Counted from the first letter of the stretch, positions 33,666 to 43,008 are shown. The stretch is 64,000 nt of DNA from Gulosibacter molinativorax (GCF_003010915.2 NZ_CP028426.1:434001-498000); one strand, 5' to 3'. Notes: a model not told the origin generated them from the sequence alone. Translations and numbers: made by a program.

Positions 33666-34361
33666 TCACCGCAGCGGGGTGTCGAGCTGCGAGAGCCGCA
33701 AGAGCGCACAGGTCTCGGTGACCGGATCGGCAGGCGGCGGTGCAGCGGTGTGTTCGGGTGTGCAGGTGAGGAACACGGTGAACGCCACCGCATGCGTCGT
33801 GGTGACAGGTTCGGTGCCCCAGTAGCCGGTGCGGTGACGGGTGCCGGTGACCGTGTACGCGATCGCGCCGTCGGGCAGTTGCCCTGGCGCCGCCTGCGCG
33901 ACCGCGTCCTCCCACACGGCCGGGATCTCGATCGTGTCGATGGTGAGCCACTGCCGCGTTTGATGCGTGCGCAACTGCGCCCACGCCTCCGGGGTCGGCA
34001 GGTAGGCGCGGACATCGGTGGCTGCGGCGTCGGCTTCCTCGTCGGCGGTGACATCGGCGAGCATCTGCGCGTAGTCCGCGGGTCCGTATCCGTTGGTGGT
34101 ATCCCAGGTGAACAGCGCCTCCGCCACTGCGACCGCGAACTCCTCAGGTTCGCCAATCGTGACCACCTGCTCCGGCCCCGAGGACGTGTCTGTGGGGTGC
34201 GTCGCCGCTGGGCTCTCCGTCGCTACGACATCCACAGGTTCGGTGGTTTGGGTTCCGCGGATGAGGCCGTAGACGCCGATGCCTACGAGGAGGAGCAGGA
34301 TGAGGCCACCGGCTATGGCGGCGATGAGCATGGTGCGGCGGCGGCGAGCGGTGGGGTCCAT
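33666..34361 (-). CDS. TcpC/VirB8-like conjugal transfer protein
   Basis: 231 residues from ATG 34361. One membrane helix near the N-terminus (IAAIAGGLILLLLVGIGVYG, about residues 12-31) after a basic stretch, then an extracellular region with a Thr/Pro/Ser linker and a domain containing EFAVAVAEALFTWDTTNGYG, AWAQLRTHQTRQWLTIDTIEIP and YTVTGTRHRTGYWG. This resembles the NTF2-like periplasmic domain of VirB8/TcpC proteins, which scaffold type IV secretion in Gram-positive bacteria. The stop lies 7 bases before the start of the cell-wall enzyme gene. Confidence 0.65.
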   Translation of the reverse strand: MDPTARRRRTMLIAAIAGGLILLLLVGIGVYGLIRGTQTTEPVDVVATESPAATHPTDTSSGPEQVVTIGEPEEFAVAVAEALFTWDTTNGYGPADYAQMLADVTADEEADAAATDVRAYLPTPEAWAQLRTHQTRQWLTIDTIEIPAVWEDAVAQAAPGQLPDGAIAYTVTGTRHRTGYWGTEPVTTTHAVAFTVFLTCTPEHTAAPPPADPVTETCALLRLSQLDTPLR

Positions 34362-34440
34362 CCTGGTGTCCTTCCCGACAATGTGCGGATCACCAGACAG
34401 GTGCACCCACGCACCCAGAGAGGAACGGAAGAAAGAGAGG

Positions 34441-35517
34441 TCAGGCGGTGTCGCGGCGCGCGTTCCGTGCAGCGCGCGCCGCATCCAGGAACGCGATCGT
34501 CGCGGTGACGGCGTGCTCGAACATGAGCCATTGCTCGTTCGAGAGGGCGGGGCCGATGGTGTCGGGGTCGTAGCGGTCGGCCCAGGTGGAGAGTTCATCC
34601 CAGAGGTAGACGAACGACCGTACCGGCAAAAACTCCCGTAGCGGCTCCTCCACGGCGCGGAGCCGTGCGGAGGCGAGCTGGTTGGGGCGCTTCTTCGTCG
34701 CAGTTCTCGCGCGCTCGACCGCGATCTCCGCCAGCCGCTGCAAGTCCGCCGGCCGTGCCGTCTCTTCCAGTTCCCGGAGGCGTGCGGCACCCGCCGCGGC
34801 GGTCTCGCGGATACCCGCTGGCTGTGCGGAGTCTTCGGCGAGGGTGTCGAGTTCGGCGAGTGCTTGCGCGGCGCGGATGCGATGCTGTGCCCCGGTGATC
34901 GACTCACCCGCGTCAATCCGCTCAAGCTCACGAGATGCCCGTTCCCGGACATCCTCGGGCTGGGAGAGATCGGCGGCGATCTGCTGCAACTCGTTGATGC
35001 GCTCCAACGAGGTGTACGAGTTGCGGCCAGTGACCATGAGCGCTGCCTGCTCTCGGGTCTTCCCAGCGCTCGTTGATGACGGTGGGGCCACGGTGGCCCC
35101 ACCTTTTGACCTGGGATTTTCTTGTTTCGAGGTGAACCGTGACGCTTCCTGACGTCCCTCCGCATCCTGGGCCATGAGCGCTTTCAGCTCCGCATACAGG
35201 GTGGCTTCTTCGGTGCGGGTGAGGGGCTTGTGGAGCAGGTTGTCGTCTTGCTCGGCGAGGAGCTGCCCGAGGCTGGTGGAGATTCCGGAGCGCACCCACA
35301 CGTTCACGGTCTTCCACCCGAGCCGGCGGATCGCGGTAAGGCGTCGGGCGCCGCAGATCAGCATCCCGTCTGGGGTGATCGTGATCGGCTGCAACAACCC
35401 ATCCCGCATGATCGACGCCACGAGCGAGTCGAGGTCGCCGTAGTCTTCGCGGTGGCGGCGGCCGGCCCAGATCGAATCGACCGCTCGCCCCAACTCGATA
35501 TGTCCCGGCCCACTCAT
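34441..35517 (-). CDS. ParB/Srx-fold partition-like protein
   Basis: 358 residues. The N-terminal 90 residues form a ParB N domain: VDSIWAGRRHREDYGDLDSLVASIMRDGLLQPITI, here seen as RHREDYGDLDSL and GLLQPITI, followed by GARRLTAIRRLGW (the CTP-binding C/GxRR motif). A helical DNA-binding region around NSYTSLERINELQQIA follows, with Ala/Glu/Arg-rich coiled-coil sequence to the end. No ParA is next to it. In mobile elements such orphan ParB proteins may act in replication control or stabilisation. Overlaps the next gene by four bases. Confidence 0.8.
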   Translation of the reverse strand: MSGPGHIELGRAVDSIWAGRRHREDYGDLDSLVASIMRDGLLQPITITPDGMLICGARRLTAIRRLGWKTVNVWVRSGISTSLGQLLAEQDDNLLHKPLTRTEEATLYAELKALMAQDAEGRQEASRFTSKQENPRSKGGATVAPPSSTSAGKTREQAALMVTGRNSYTSLERINELQQIAADLSQPEDVRERASRELERIDAGESITGAQHRIRAAQALAELDTLAEDSAQPAGIRETAAAGAARLRELEETARPADLQRLAEIAVERARTATKKRPNQLASARLRAVEEPLREFLPVRSFVYLWDELSTWADRYDPDTIGPALSNEQWLMFEHAVTATIAFLDAARAARNARRDTA

Positions 35518-36380
35518 GGCCTGCCCCGCATCGTGCCGGGAGCGGCAATCTTGATCGCCGTCTCCAACTCCGCATCTGCGATGAGGTGGCGGAGGGAGTC
35601 ACCGATCAGCAGCCGCAGCAGTACCCCTCGGCCCGCATTCGTACCCGCCAGGTGCGCATCGGGGGAACCGAGAATGATGCGCAGTAAGCGATACCAGGAC
35701 GGTGCAGGGATGTCGAGGAGGGCGCGGGCGTGACGATCTCGCCGCAGCGACTCGTAGGCGCCTGCGCGGGAGACGGATTCGGCGAGGCGTGCGGTGATGC
35801 ACTCGATGCTTGCGCGGGCGATTTCTGGTTCCCACCCATTCCAGCACAACAGGGCAATGGTCTCCTCAATCGCCGACTCCACACCCGTTGACCCCGGATC
35901 TTCGGTCTCGCCGTCGCTGTCGTCCTCATCATCGGTGAAGGGGTCGGCGCGGAACGCGGGGTGGTAGTCAGTGAGCGGGTTCTCCCGATCAGAGAAGCGC
36001 TCGGCGTCGTGGAAACTCGAGTACCTCGGCCGGCGTGCTTGGTGGACGGAGCACAGCAGCCCGTTCGCGCGATTCTCTGCGATGCAGGTGATCTGCACGG
36101 CGCGGGTGATGACTGCCCAGGGGTCATCGGCGCGTCGGACGGCTGCGGTGCGCATCGCCTCGAACGCTGCGGTCGCTGCCTCCCACGGGTCGAGGCCGTG
36201 CTTGCGGGCGAGGGCTGAGTATTTCTGGGCGGCGTGATGCATGAGCGCTGCCGCTTCCGGGTCGCCGCGCCATGAGCCCGGCCCGTCGTTGTCGAGGCGG
36301 GTGAGGAGTTCTCGGAGTCGTTCAGAGTTTTCGAAACCTCGCCGTCGATCGCGCCGATCGTGATTGTGGTGTTGTGGCAT
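35514..36380 (-). CDS. Unknown conjugation-module protein
   Basis: 288 residues from ATG 36380 with a strong AGGAGG upstream; the frame to 36449 is longer but lacks that site. N-terminal basic stretch (HHNHDRRDRRRGF) and helical region (RLRELLTRLDNDGPGSWRGD), a centre with WEAATAAFEAMRTAAVRRADDPWAVITRAV, an acidic linker (DDEDDSDGETEDPGS), and a C-terminal part with LLCWNGWEPEIARASIECI and WYRLLRIILGSPDAHL. The WEAATAAFEAMRT and WAVITRAV pattern resembles serine/threonine-type sigma-like or replication accessory proteins seen only in such elements. I do not recognise a named family. Lies directly upstream of the ParB-like gene. Confidence 0.6.
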   Translation of the reverse strand: MPQHHNHDRRDRRRGFENSERLRELLTRLDNDGPGSWRGDPEAAALMHHAAQKYSALARKHGLDPWEAATAAFEAMRTAAVRRADDPWAVITRAVQITCIAENRANGLLCSVHQARRPRYSSFHDAERFSDRENPLTDYHPAFRADPFTDDEDDSDGETEDPGSTGVESAIEETIALLCWNGWEPEIARASIECITARLAESVSRAGAYESLRRDRHARALLDIPAPSWYRLLRIILGSPDAHLAGTNAGRGVLLRLLIGDSLRHLIADAELETAIKIAAPGTMRGRP

Positions 36381-36455
36381 GGTGGCACCTCCTGACAGGA
36401 AGGTGCGCACCTCATCCCCGTCAGCCTGGCCACCCGCTTTCCGGAACACAGATCC

Positions 36456-36878
36456 TCACCCCAGCCCGATCCCAGACGAACGCACCCACGACGACGCGCG
36501 GTGACGGTCCTGCGGCTCGAACACATCGAACACCGACGCCTCATCGGGCGCTGTCCGTTGGGCACGGCGATCTCGGATGTCACGCACGCCGTCGCGGGTC
36601 GCACGGTAGGCCTGCCCTGGTGCCCGGCGGGCACGATGCGCGAGCTCTGCCTGGAAGTTGATGCCGCGGCCGGAAATCCGGGCGGTGCTCGACGAGATCA
36701 GATCAGTTGGCCGTACCCACGCGATCCCACGTCCCACACGCGAACCAGGAGCAGCAGCGGTCGTGGCGAGTGAGGGGTCCCGGTGCACAGCGAACGCCGA
36801 ACGCTCTGCCGCCGCCTCAGCCGGCTCGGGTCGTACCTCGGGTACTTCGGCCCGGCTGGTTTCTACAGCGTCAATCAT
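36456..36878 (-). CDS. Small unknown protein, conjugation operon
   Basis: 140 residues, Arg/Ala/Glu-rich, no membrane segment, with stretches EVRPEPAEAAAERSAF, RVGRGIAWVRPTDLISSS and ELAHRARRAPGQAYRATRDGV. Its ATG overlaps the stop of the DUF2637 gene (ATGA), so the two are translationally coupled. Nothing in the sequence indicates a function. The composition suggests a nucleic-acid-binding or scaffold protein. Confidence 0.5.
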   Translation of the reverse strand: MIDAVETSRAEVPEVRPEPAEAAAERSAFAVHRDPSLATTAAAPGSRVGRGIAWVRPTDLISSSTARISGRGINFQAELAHRARRAPGQAYRATRDGVRDIRDRRAQRTAPDEASVFDVFEPQDRHRASSWVRSSGIGLG

Positions 36879-37567
36879 GATGTCTCTCCTTTCGTTTCAG
36901 TGCCGAACCAGCGCCCCACGGTCGAGGGGTGCACACCCAGGTGCCGGGCGATCTGTTTGTTCGACCAGCCGTCCAGTTCCCTGAGCTGCGCCGCCTCCGC
37001 ACGTCGCGCACTCACCGACACCACCGCGACCGGTGGCGTGGGCGTCGGTGCGCCTTCCAGCCCCGGCACGGCATCATCCGCCCCCACCTCAACGTGCCTG
37101 ACCGGCGCCAGGTCCAGCACTGTCTCGCTTGCCTCCGTGCCTGGCGTGATGGGGCGGGTGAGGATGACCGTGAGGTGCGTGATCGCCAACAGCACCAGCG
37201 GCGGGATCGCCGCGACCGACGCGGCAAGCACGCTGGGGACATCGGTGTCGGCGGCGATGATCGCGTGGATCGCGTTCGCTGTCACCGACACCACCGCCCC
37301 CGCGGCAAGAAGCGTCCAGGGGTACCATGTCGGGCGGTGCTGGCTGGCGAGGGCGACGACGGCGACGGTCGCGACGACGATGATGCCGTCCACGATCAGC
37401 GGCCACGCCCATGCTTGCCCCGAATCAATCCCTGACCGCCGCGCGAGATCAGCAAGAGCGGTGAACGATAGCCAGAACGCCCCCGCGGCGATGAACACCG
37501 TGCCCGTGATCGCCGTCACCACTGCCAACCGGCGCCCTCTCTGCTGCCCAACCTCGACGACGTTCAT
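36875..37567 (-). CDS. DUF2637/SpdB-like membrane protein with C-terminal helix-turn-helix
   Basis: 230 residues. Four hydrophobic segments in residues 15-140 (ITGTVFIAAGAFWLSFTAL, WPLIVDGIIVVATVAVVALA, LLAAGAVVSVTANAIHAIIA, IPPLVLLAITHLTVILT). The SGIDSGQAWAWPLIVDG and SVTANAIHA motifs are typical of DUF2637/spread proteins of actinobacterial plasmids and integrative elements. The last 50 residues add a helix-turn-helix (LDGWSNKQIARHLGVHPSTVGRW). Such proteins take part in intramycelial or intercellular plasmid spread. Confidence 0.8.
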   Translation of the reverse strand: MNVVEVGQQRGRRLAVVTAITGTVFIAAGAFWLSFTALADLARRSGIDSGQAWAWPLIVDGIIVVATVAVVALASQHRPTWYPWTLLAAGAVVSVTANAIHAIIAADTDVPSVLAASVAAIPPLVLLAITHLTVILTRPITPGTEASETVLDLAPVRHVEVGADDAVPGLEGAPTPTPPVAVVSVSARRAEAAQLRELDGWSNKQIARHLGVHPSTVGRWFGTETKGETS

Positions 37568-38463
37568 GAGAGCACCCGCCCTGGTGATTCACGCACGAGA
37601 CGCCGCTCATTGGACACGGTGTCGACAGCGCGGGGTGCGGGGTGGGTGGTGCGGTAGGCGGAGCGGATCGTCGCCATGATCTCTCGCGAACCCAACCCCG
37701 CGTGTTCTGCCGCTGGCCCGAGTGCTTCGAGGGTCGCATCGGGTGGGGTGCCGGCTTCGGCGAGACGGCAGGCAGCCCAGAACAGACCCTGGTTCCGCTC
37801 ACCCTCGCCACGCTCCGCCACCCACCCCGCGAGCACCTGCGCATCCAAACCCCGCCGCTCAAACCGTGACGCACGGGCAAGCGGGATCGAAGTGCGAGGG
37901 TCAAGGAAGTCGCGCAGCCGTGCCGCATCAACCGGGGCCGGGGTGTTGCCTGCGACGATCAGCCGATACGGGGCCCGCACCCCGCCGGGACGCAGCACAC
38001 GGGAGGGTGGGGCGATGATGTAGCCGCCGTCCCCACGGAAATCGACATGGCTTCCGGGTGCCTGCCATGACGACTGTGACCGTCCCGGGTCTGCCGGGTA
38101 GTAGGCGTGCAGCCCACCGGAAGGCGTGCGCACCAGCGCCGCCCACCCTGCGGCGAGGCCTTCACGGTGCGCAGCACGGAACGCCGGGAATCCGGTGCCG
38201 GTAGAGTGCACATCGACATCGACGGCCTCCACCCCAGAGGCGACACCGGTGGGGATGCCAATGTTCGCCGCCGGCCACCGCCGCCACCACTCCGATACCT
38301 GCGCAGGGTCGGCAGTGGCGTCGTGGAAGCCGCGGCGCACCAGCGGACGCTTCTCACCCGGCACACACGGAAACACCGGCACCCCCGCCGCCGCAAACCT
38401 CGCCGCAGCCTCCGGGAGCGACATCCGACCGACCTCAGAAAACAGATCAACGGCACCCATCAC
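37564..38463 (-). CDS. Bifunctional primase/polymerase (Prim-Pol) domain protein
   Basis: 299 residues. Archaeo-eukaryotic primase-type Prim-Pol domain in the first 200 residues: AARFAAAGVPVFPCVPGEKRP, WRRWPAANIGIPTG, VEAVDVDVH carrying the catalytic acidic pair, and HVDFRGDGGYIIAPPS. A short helical tail (GLGSREIMATIRSAYRTTHP) follows, without a helicase domain. In integrative elements it primes replication of the transferred strand or a plasmid-like intermediate. Overlaps neighbours on both sides by four bases. Confidence 0.85.
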   Translation of the reverse strand: MMGAVDLFSEVGRMSLPEAAARFAAAGVPVFPCVPGEKRPLVRRGFHDATADPAQVSEWWRRWPAANIGIPTGVASGVEAVDVDVHSTGTGFPAFRAAHREGLAAGWAALVRTPSGGLHAYYPADPGRSQSSWQAPGSHVDFRGDGGYIIAPPSRVLRPGGVRAPYRLIVAGNTPAPVDAARLRDFLDPRTSIPLARASRFERRGLDAQVLAGWVAERGEGERNQGLFWAACRLAEAGTPPDATLEALGPAAEHAGLGSREIMATIRSAYRTTHPAPRAVDTVSNERRLVRESPGRVLS

Positions 38464-39542
38464 AGGCCCCTCGCCGAGGACGCGACCGGGCGGCGGGGCT
38501 CCTCGGCGGACAAGTCAGCGGCAGCCTCGACTGTCGGCGCGGACTGCTTCTTCGCTGCGGTGTCGCGGGTGAGCCCGGGAGGGTCACCGTTGCCTATCTG
38601 CGCGGTCGGGAGCTGATCGAGAATCGCGGCAGCAGTCTTTCGGACGCGTTCGCCGGTGGCTTGGACGACTTCGACCGGGGACTTCTCCGGCACCGTCGCC
38701 GCCCACCCCGACACATACGGCACCGTGTAATCACTGGTGTCCATGCCATGAGCGGCAGCAAGCATCAACGCCACCGAATCCGCCTCCACCTCACCGACTC
38801 CGCGATGCCCGGTTGCGTCGGGGTTGTCGGGGCCGTGGAGGAGGACGTGGGCGAGCTCGTGCACGAGAGTCTTCACTTGCGCGGCGTCGGGCATGTTCTC
38901 CCGCACCGCCACCGTCTTCGCCCCAAAGTCAGTGAGGCCGTTCGCACCGTGGATCATGCCCTCGTGCGGCACCCGCATCACCGTGAAGCCCTGCGCTTCG
39001 ATCTGCGCGGCGATGCCCTCCCAGAGACCATCTGGCGCGTCACCTTCCAGCAACCGTGGAGACGGCGGGGCCGGGATCGGATCGCCCCCGGTCTGCGAGA
39101 CATCCCAGACATAGGCGGGACGAACACCGACCATGCGGGACCGCGCCGCCTCACCCGGTTTCGGTTTCTCGAACCTGCCAAGCCTTCGCCACGACTCCGT
39201 CACCTTCGGCGTCGCAGACGCGAACCGGCCGGTGACGGGGGCGAGGATCATGTACCCCGACTGGCCCTTCTCGACTTGCCGGCCGAGTGCCTGCCACTGC
39301 TTGAAGCCCGCCACATACGACGGCACCGGCTCCGGCACCCGGCCCGCCTCGAACGCAGCCTGATGCTGCACGAAGATCAGCAGCGTGTTGTTGAACGAAC
39401 GGGCACGAAACCGCGCCGCGAACTCCAACGCCTGCTTCCAGTCCTCACCCGACACCAGCGACTCCACCGCGCCGGTGAGTTGTTCGTGCAGTGCGTCGAG
39501 CTTCGCATCCCGCGCAGCGCGCGCTTCCTCAGTGGTTGCCAT
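38460..39542 (-). CDS. ArdC-like antirestriction protein (ssDNA-binding plus zinc metallopeptidase)
   Basis: 360 residues from ATG 39542. N-terminal ArdC domain: FAARFRARSFNNTLLIFVQ, GFKQWQALGRQVEKGQSGYMIL. A metallopeptidase domain follows with the zinc motif TLVHELAHVLLHG (about residues 225-237) and downstream Glu in GVGEVEADSVALML. ArdC proteins bind single-stranded DNA and protect entering DNA from host restriction. As the first gene of the leftward operon it would be expressed early after transfer. The open frame extends to 39692, but the ATG at 39542 begins the conserved region. Confidence 0.85.
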   Translation of the reverse strand: MATTEEARAARDAKLDALHEQLTGAVESLVSGEDWKQALEFAARFRARSFNNTLLIFVQHQAAFEAGRVPEPVPSYVAGFKQWQALGRQVEKGQSGYMILAPVTGRFASATPKVTESWRRLGRFEKPKPGEAARSRMVGVRPAYVWDVSQTGGDPIPAPPSPRLLEGDAPDGLWEGIAAQIEAQGFTVMRVPHEGMIHGANGLTDFGAKTVAVRENMPDAAQVKTLVHELAHVLLHGPDNPDATGHRGVGEVEADSVALMLAAAHGMDTSDYTVPYVSGWAATVPEKSPVEVVQATGERVRKTAAAILDQLPTAQIGNGDPPGLTRDTAAKKQSAPTVEAAADLSAEEPRRPVASSARGL

Positions 39543-39765
39543 CGTCGTCTTCCTTCCGCGAGGCTCCGCACACGGCGGGTGACCTCTGCGCCCAGAAGGT
39601 GCGCGAAGGGACTCAGAGAAGACAATCGAGACGGACGACGGACAAGTTTGTGAGCGACCGTCAGGTGCATCGCTGAACCCGACGTGTCTCATCCGGTCTA
39701 CCTGTCCGACACCTCACCGTCGAGCAGCAGTGACCCATTCCGCGTCACCGGACGAGAAACATGAG

Positions 39766-40731
39766 TCACTTGCCGAGTCCGCGCGTCGGATGCGCGCTGA
39801 ACTTGGTGACAGCACAGTGATCGCAGCGGTCGCGGTCGGTGAGATGTGGATGCGGGTTGAGACGGTACTGCAATGGTGTGAGCCCGAAACGACGGCTGAA
39901 CCAGGCCGATGCGATCCGCGGATCGGGCCAGCCGACCTTCTGCGCGGCATGGGTGACCGACAGCTCGGTCTCCTCGATGAGCCGGGTGAACTCCGTCAGC
40001 CTGACCTCAGTGAGAAAGCGGATCGGTGACAGGCCCGTGTGCGCAGCGAACAGGCGCGTCAGGTGTGCGCGTGACACCGCCACCGATTGTGCCAGTGATG
40101 CCACCGTCCATGGCTCATCCATCCGCTCTTTGAGTAGCCACACAGCCCGCCCCACATGGCCGAGAGTCGCGGTATCCGTGAGCCGTCCCTGAATCGGCCT
40201 CAGCACTGACTCCGCCGGTTCGCCGAGGCCTTCCGCGAGTTCCGGTGTGAGGAAGGTGGGTGCGATGACGCTCACCCATCGCGCGAACAATTCCACCGCA
40301 CGAGCGCGGACTACCTCTGTGACAGGAGCGTCATCGCGAAGGACGCTTATCTGGCGCCAGAGAGGTTCGAGAAGCTGCAGTCGTGAGATTCCCGGAGTGA
40401 GTGACAGTGGTCTGCCATCCCATTCATGCGGGTGAAGTCCTGGTCGCACACGGGTTGCATCGGGCAGGAGGAACGCCATCTGCGTGCGTAGAAAACCCTC
40501 GTCGATGTACATCGTCCACGTACGCACGTGCGGGCGTGGACGCATCAGGCACCAGCGTCCTGCGCCGACTGCAAGCGAGGTGCCAGGTGTGAGAGTGAGT
40601 ACACCACCGGTTGTCTCGATCTCAACCGCACCATCCATGACGTGCATGATCTTGGCGTCGTGGAACACGACTCGGTTGGTTGGGAGGGTGCGCGTCGACT
40701 CTATAGCGATCAGCGGTGCCACCGACACCAC
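39766..40731 (-). CDS. AraC-family transcriptional regulator
   Basis: 321 residues. N-terminal cupin-like ligand domain (HVMDGAVEIETTGGVLTLTPG, LAVGAGRWCLMRP) and C-terminal double helix-turn-helix: DEPWTVASLAQSVAVSRAHLTRLFAAHTGLSP and LRLTEFTRLIEETELSVTHAAQKVGWPDPRIASAWFSRRFG-type second helix, seen here as SVTHAAQKVGW and ASAWFSRRFGLTP. Its target is unknown; no intact structural gene lies next to it. It sits at the edge of a stretch of decayed chromosomal genes between the two conjugation blocks. Confidence 0.85.
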   Translation of the reverse strand: MVSVAPLIAIESTRTLPTNRVVFHDAKIMHVMDGAVEIETTGGVLTLTPGTSLAVGAGRWCLMRPRPHVRTWTMYIDEGFLRTQMAFLLPDATRVRPGLHPHEWDGRPLSLTPGISRLQLLEPLWRQISVLRDDAPVTEVVRARAVELFARWVSVIAPTFLTPELAEGLGEPAESVLRPIQGRLTDTATLGHVGRAVWLLKERMDEPWTVASLAQSVAVSRAHLTRLFAAHTGLSPIRFLTEVRLTEFTRLIEETELSVTHAAQKVGWPDPRIASAWFSRRFGLTPLQYRLNPHPHLTDRDRCDHCAVTKFSAHPTRGLGK

Positions 40732-40890
40732 AGATCACCGTTTGCGACGCGCACCATCCAGCTGCGGCGCCCGCTGCTCCGCCCGCCATTCTCGCAGCGG
40801 CGGACACGGTTCATGCGAGCATGGGGCGTTGGAGCTCGGTGATGGAGCCCCGATCGTCGCCGACTTGCTCGGTGATCTGCGCGACGGTCT

Positions 40891-41778
40891 TCACCGTGTC
40901 ACCACCTCTCGCGCAGCGCCGACGGCGTTTGCGGCGCGGATGACCGCATCGAGCGTGGCAGTGAGGGTGGAACGATCGCGTCCGGCAGCCCAGGCGGAGC
41001 CGTCGGGAGTGCGGTGTTCGATGAGGGTCAAGGCTTCGGCATCCGCACCCGACCGCATCGAGCTCTGATGCAACGAGAGGATCTCCACCGTGATCCCCTG
41101 GGCGTCGAGGGCGTCGACGAGGGCTTCGACCGGGCCCGTGCCGTCGTGCGTGGAGCGGCGTTCGACGCCAGCGACCACGACGGTGACGTCGGTTCTGGCG
41201 GTGGCCTCGTCAACGCGCAGCGCGCCCAGACGCACGGTGGCGACGGGGTTCTCAGGCAGGTACACCGAGGCGAAGATGTTCCAGATATCGTCGGCGGTGA
41301 CCTCATCGCCGGTGGTGTCGGTGTGCTGCTGCACGTGGCGGGAGAGGTCGATCTGGAGGCGGCGGGGCAGGTCGATGCCGTACTCGGTCTCCAGCAGGTA
41401 GGCGATGCCGCCCTTGCCGGACTGGGAGTTCACGCGGATGACGGCGTCATAGCTGCGGCCGATGTCTGCGGGGTCGATCGGCAGGTACGGGACCCGCCAG
41501 GCGATCTCCTGCTCCTCGCGTCCTTCGGCCGCAGCGCGGACACGGTGCTCGGCGAAGCCCTTCTTGATGGCGTCCTGGTGGGTCCCGCTGAACGCGGTGT
41601 GCACGAGATCGCCGACATAGGGGTGTCGGGGGTGAACGTCGATGCGGTTGCAGTACTCGACGGTACGGCGGATCTCGTCGATGTCGGAGAAGTCGATCAT
41701 CGGGTCGATACCCTGCGCATGCAGGTTGAGTGCGAGCGTGGCGATGTCGACGTTGCCGGTGCGCTCGCCGTTACCGAA
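40891..41778 (-). pseudogene. leuA: 2-isopropylmalate synthase (leuA), C-terminal fragment
   Basis: About 296 codons show LeuA homology, beginning at FGNGERTGNVDIATLALNL and including MIDFSDIDEIRRTVEYCNRI, HPYVGDLVHTAFSGTHQDAI, the linker region and the leucine-binding regulatory domain to the natural end. The first half with the catalytic barrel start is missing: at 41778 the homology stops and sequence of an ABC ATPase on the other strand begins. No start codon belongs to this fragment. Full actinobacterial LeuA is near 570-620 residues. It is a dead fragment and leucine synthesis would require another copy. Confidence 0.88.
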
Positions 41779-41779
41779 T

Positions 41780-42493
41780 GCCGGGGAGCACTGGGTGCTG
41801 ATCGGCCCGAACGGGGCGGGCAAGAGCACGGTCCTCGGTTTCTGCGGTGCCCGCACGTTCCCCACCGCTGGCACCGTAGACCTTTTGGGCCATCGGGTGG
41901 GTCGTGTCGAACTGCTCGCGCTGCGTCGCCGCATCGGACACGTCGACCCGCGGCATCCGCTCGAATCCCCGCTCACGATCACCGACGTCGTCCTCACCGG
42001 TGTCACCGGCACCACGGAGCTCATGATGCGCTGGCAGCCCACCACTGCCGAGTGCCGCCGCGCCGCCGAGCTGATCGACCTGCTCGGCCTCGACGGGAAA
42101 GCCGAAGAGCGATGGCCGACTCTCTCGCAAGGTGAGCGGGGGCGGGCACTCATCGCCCGCGCACTGATGAGCGACCCAGCGCTCCTGCTCCTCGACGAGC
42201 CCTCGACCGGACTCGATGTCGCCGCAAGAGAGCAGCTTCTGGAGACGATCGACCGGCTCTCCACGAGCCATCCCGATCTCGCGTCCGTGCTCGTCACTCA
42301 CCATCTCGAAGAGATCCCCGAAGCAGCCACCCACGCCCTCCTGCTCGCCCATGGCACCGTCGTGGCCGCAGGTCCCGTGCACGATACGCTCACCACCGAC
42401 CTCGTTAGTCAGACCTTCGAGCACCCCATCGCCGTCGACCACAGCGAAGGGCGATGGCGTGCCCGAAGCCTGCGCTCCTTCCCTAGCGTTTGA
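41780..42493 (+). pseudogene. ABC transporter ATP-binding protein, N-terminally truncated
   Basis: Homology begins abruptly at GEHWVLIGPNGAGKST (Walker A intact), then the GHVDPRHPLESPLTITDVVLTG region, signature LSQGERGRALIARAL, Walker B LLLLDEPSTGLD and H-loop VLVTHHLEEIPE. About 30-40 residues that should precede the Walker A strand (A-loop and first sheet) are missing. The frame does extend upstream to 41642, but that part is antisense to leuA. The remaining sequence looks undamaged, so the truncation may be recent. Confidence 0.82.
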
Positions 42494-42499
42494 GCGTTC

Positions 42500-42998
42500 T
42501 CAGTCTTCGGCGACGCGGATCGGAGTACCGCCGGTGATCGCGACGAGGTCGGCGAAGGTGAGCGGGAACACGGTGCGCGGCGTTCCGCCCGCAGCCCAGA
42601 TGACCTCGTAGTCCTCAAGGGCTTCATCGATCACGGTCCGCACCCGCGCCGGGTGACCGACGGGGGGAGACACCACCGATCGCTTGCCCGGTGATCTCGC
42701 GGACGAGCTTGGCGGGCGCCATCGTCACCGATGCCGCGCCGAGCCGCTGAGCAAGCTGGTCGGTGTCGACGCGATGCCGACCGCTGGTCATCACCAGAAC
42801 CGGTTCGTCATCGGCGAGGAAGAGCAGGCTGCTCGCGATCGCACCTACCTCGCAACCGAGCGCGGATGCGGCGTCCGCCGCGGTGCGAGTGGAATCCGGC
42901 AGCTCGCGCACCCGCCCGGCAAGTCCGGCCTTGTTGAGGTGCTGCTGCACGATCTGGCTGCGCTCTGGCAACGGCTGCTCGATGGTCATGATGTGCAC
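42500..42998 (-). pseudogene. ybaK: YbaK/EbsC-type aminoacyl-tRNA deacylase, frameshifted
   Basis: The first 115 codons from ATG 42998 (MTIEQPLPERSQ at the inner start) match the YbaK/ProX fold: GCEVGAIASSLLFLADDEPVLVMTSG, KLVREITGQAIGGVSP. The frame then breaks at a run of six G on the plus strand (42662-42667). With five G it would continue VGHPARVRTVIDEALEDYE, IWAAGGTPRTVFPLTF and LVAITGGTPIRVAED to a stop at 42500-42502. The single extra base is either an inactivating indel or a homopolymer sequencing error. YbaK proteins clear mischarged tRNAs. Confidence 0.8.
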
Positions 42999-43008
42999 CT
43001 TTCTGGTT

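Noticed and set aside
40732..40890. Short frames between the AraC gene and the leuA fragment
   Set aside because: No ribosome binding site, no motif, and translations look like out-of-frame GC-rich sequence; nothing supportable in this gap.
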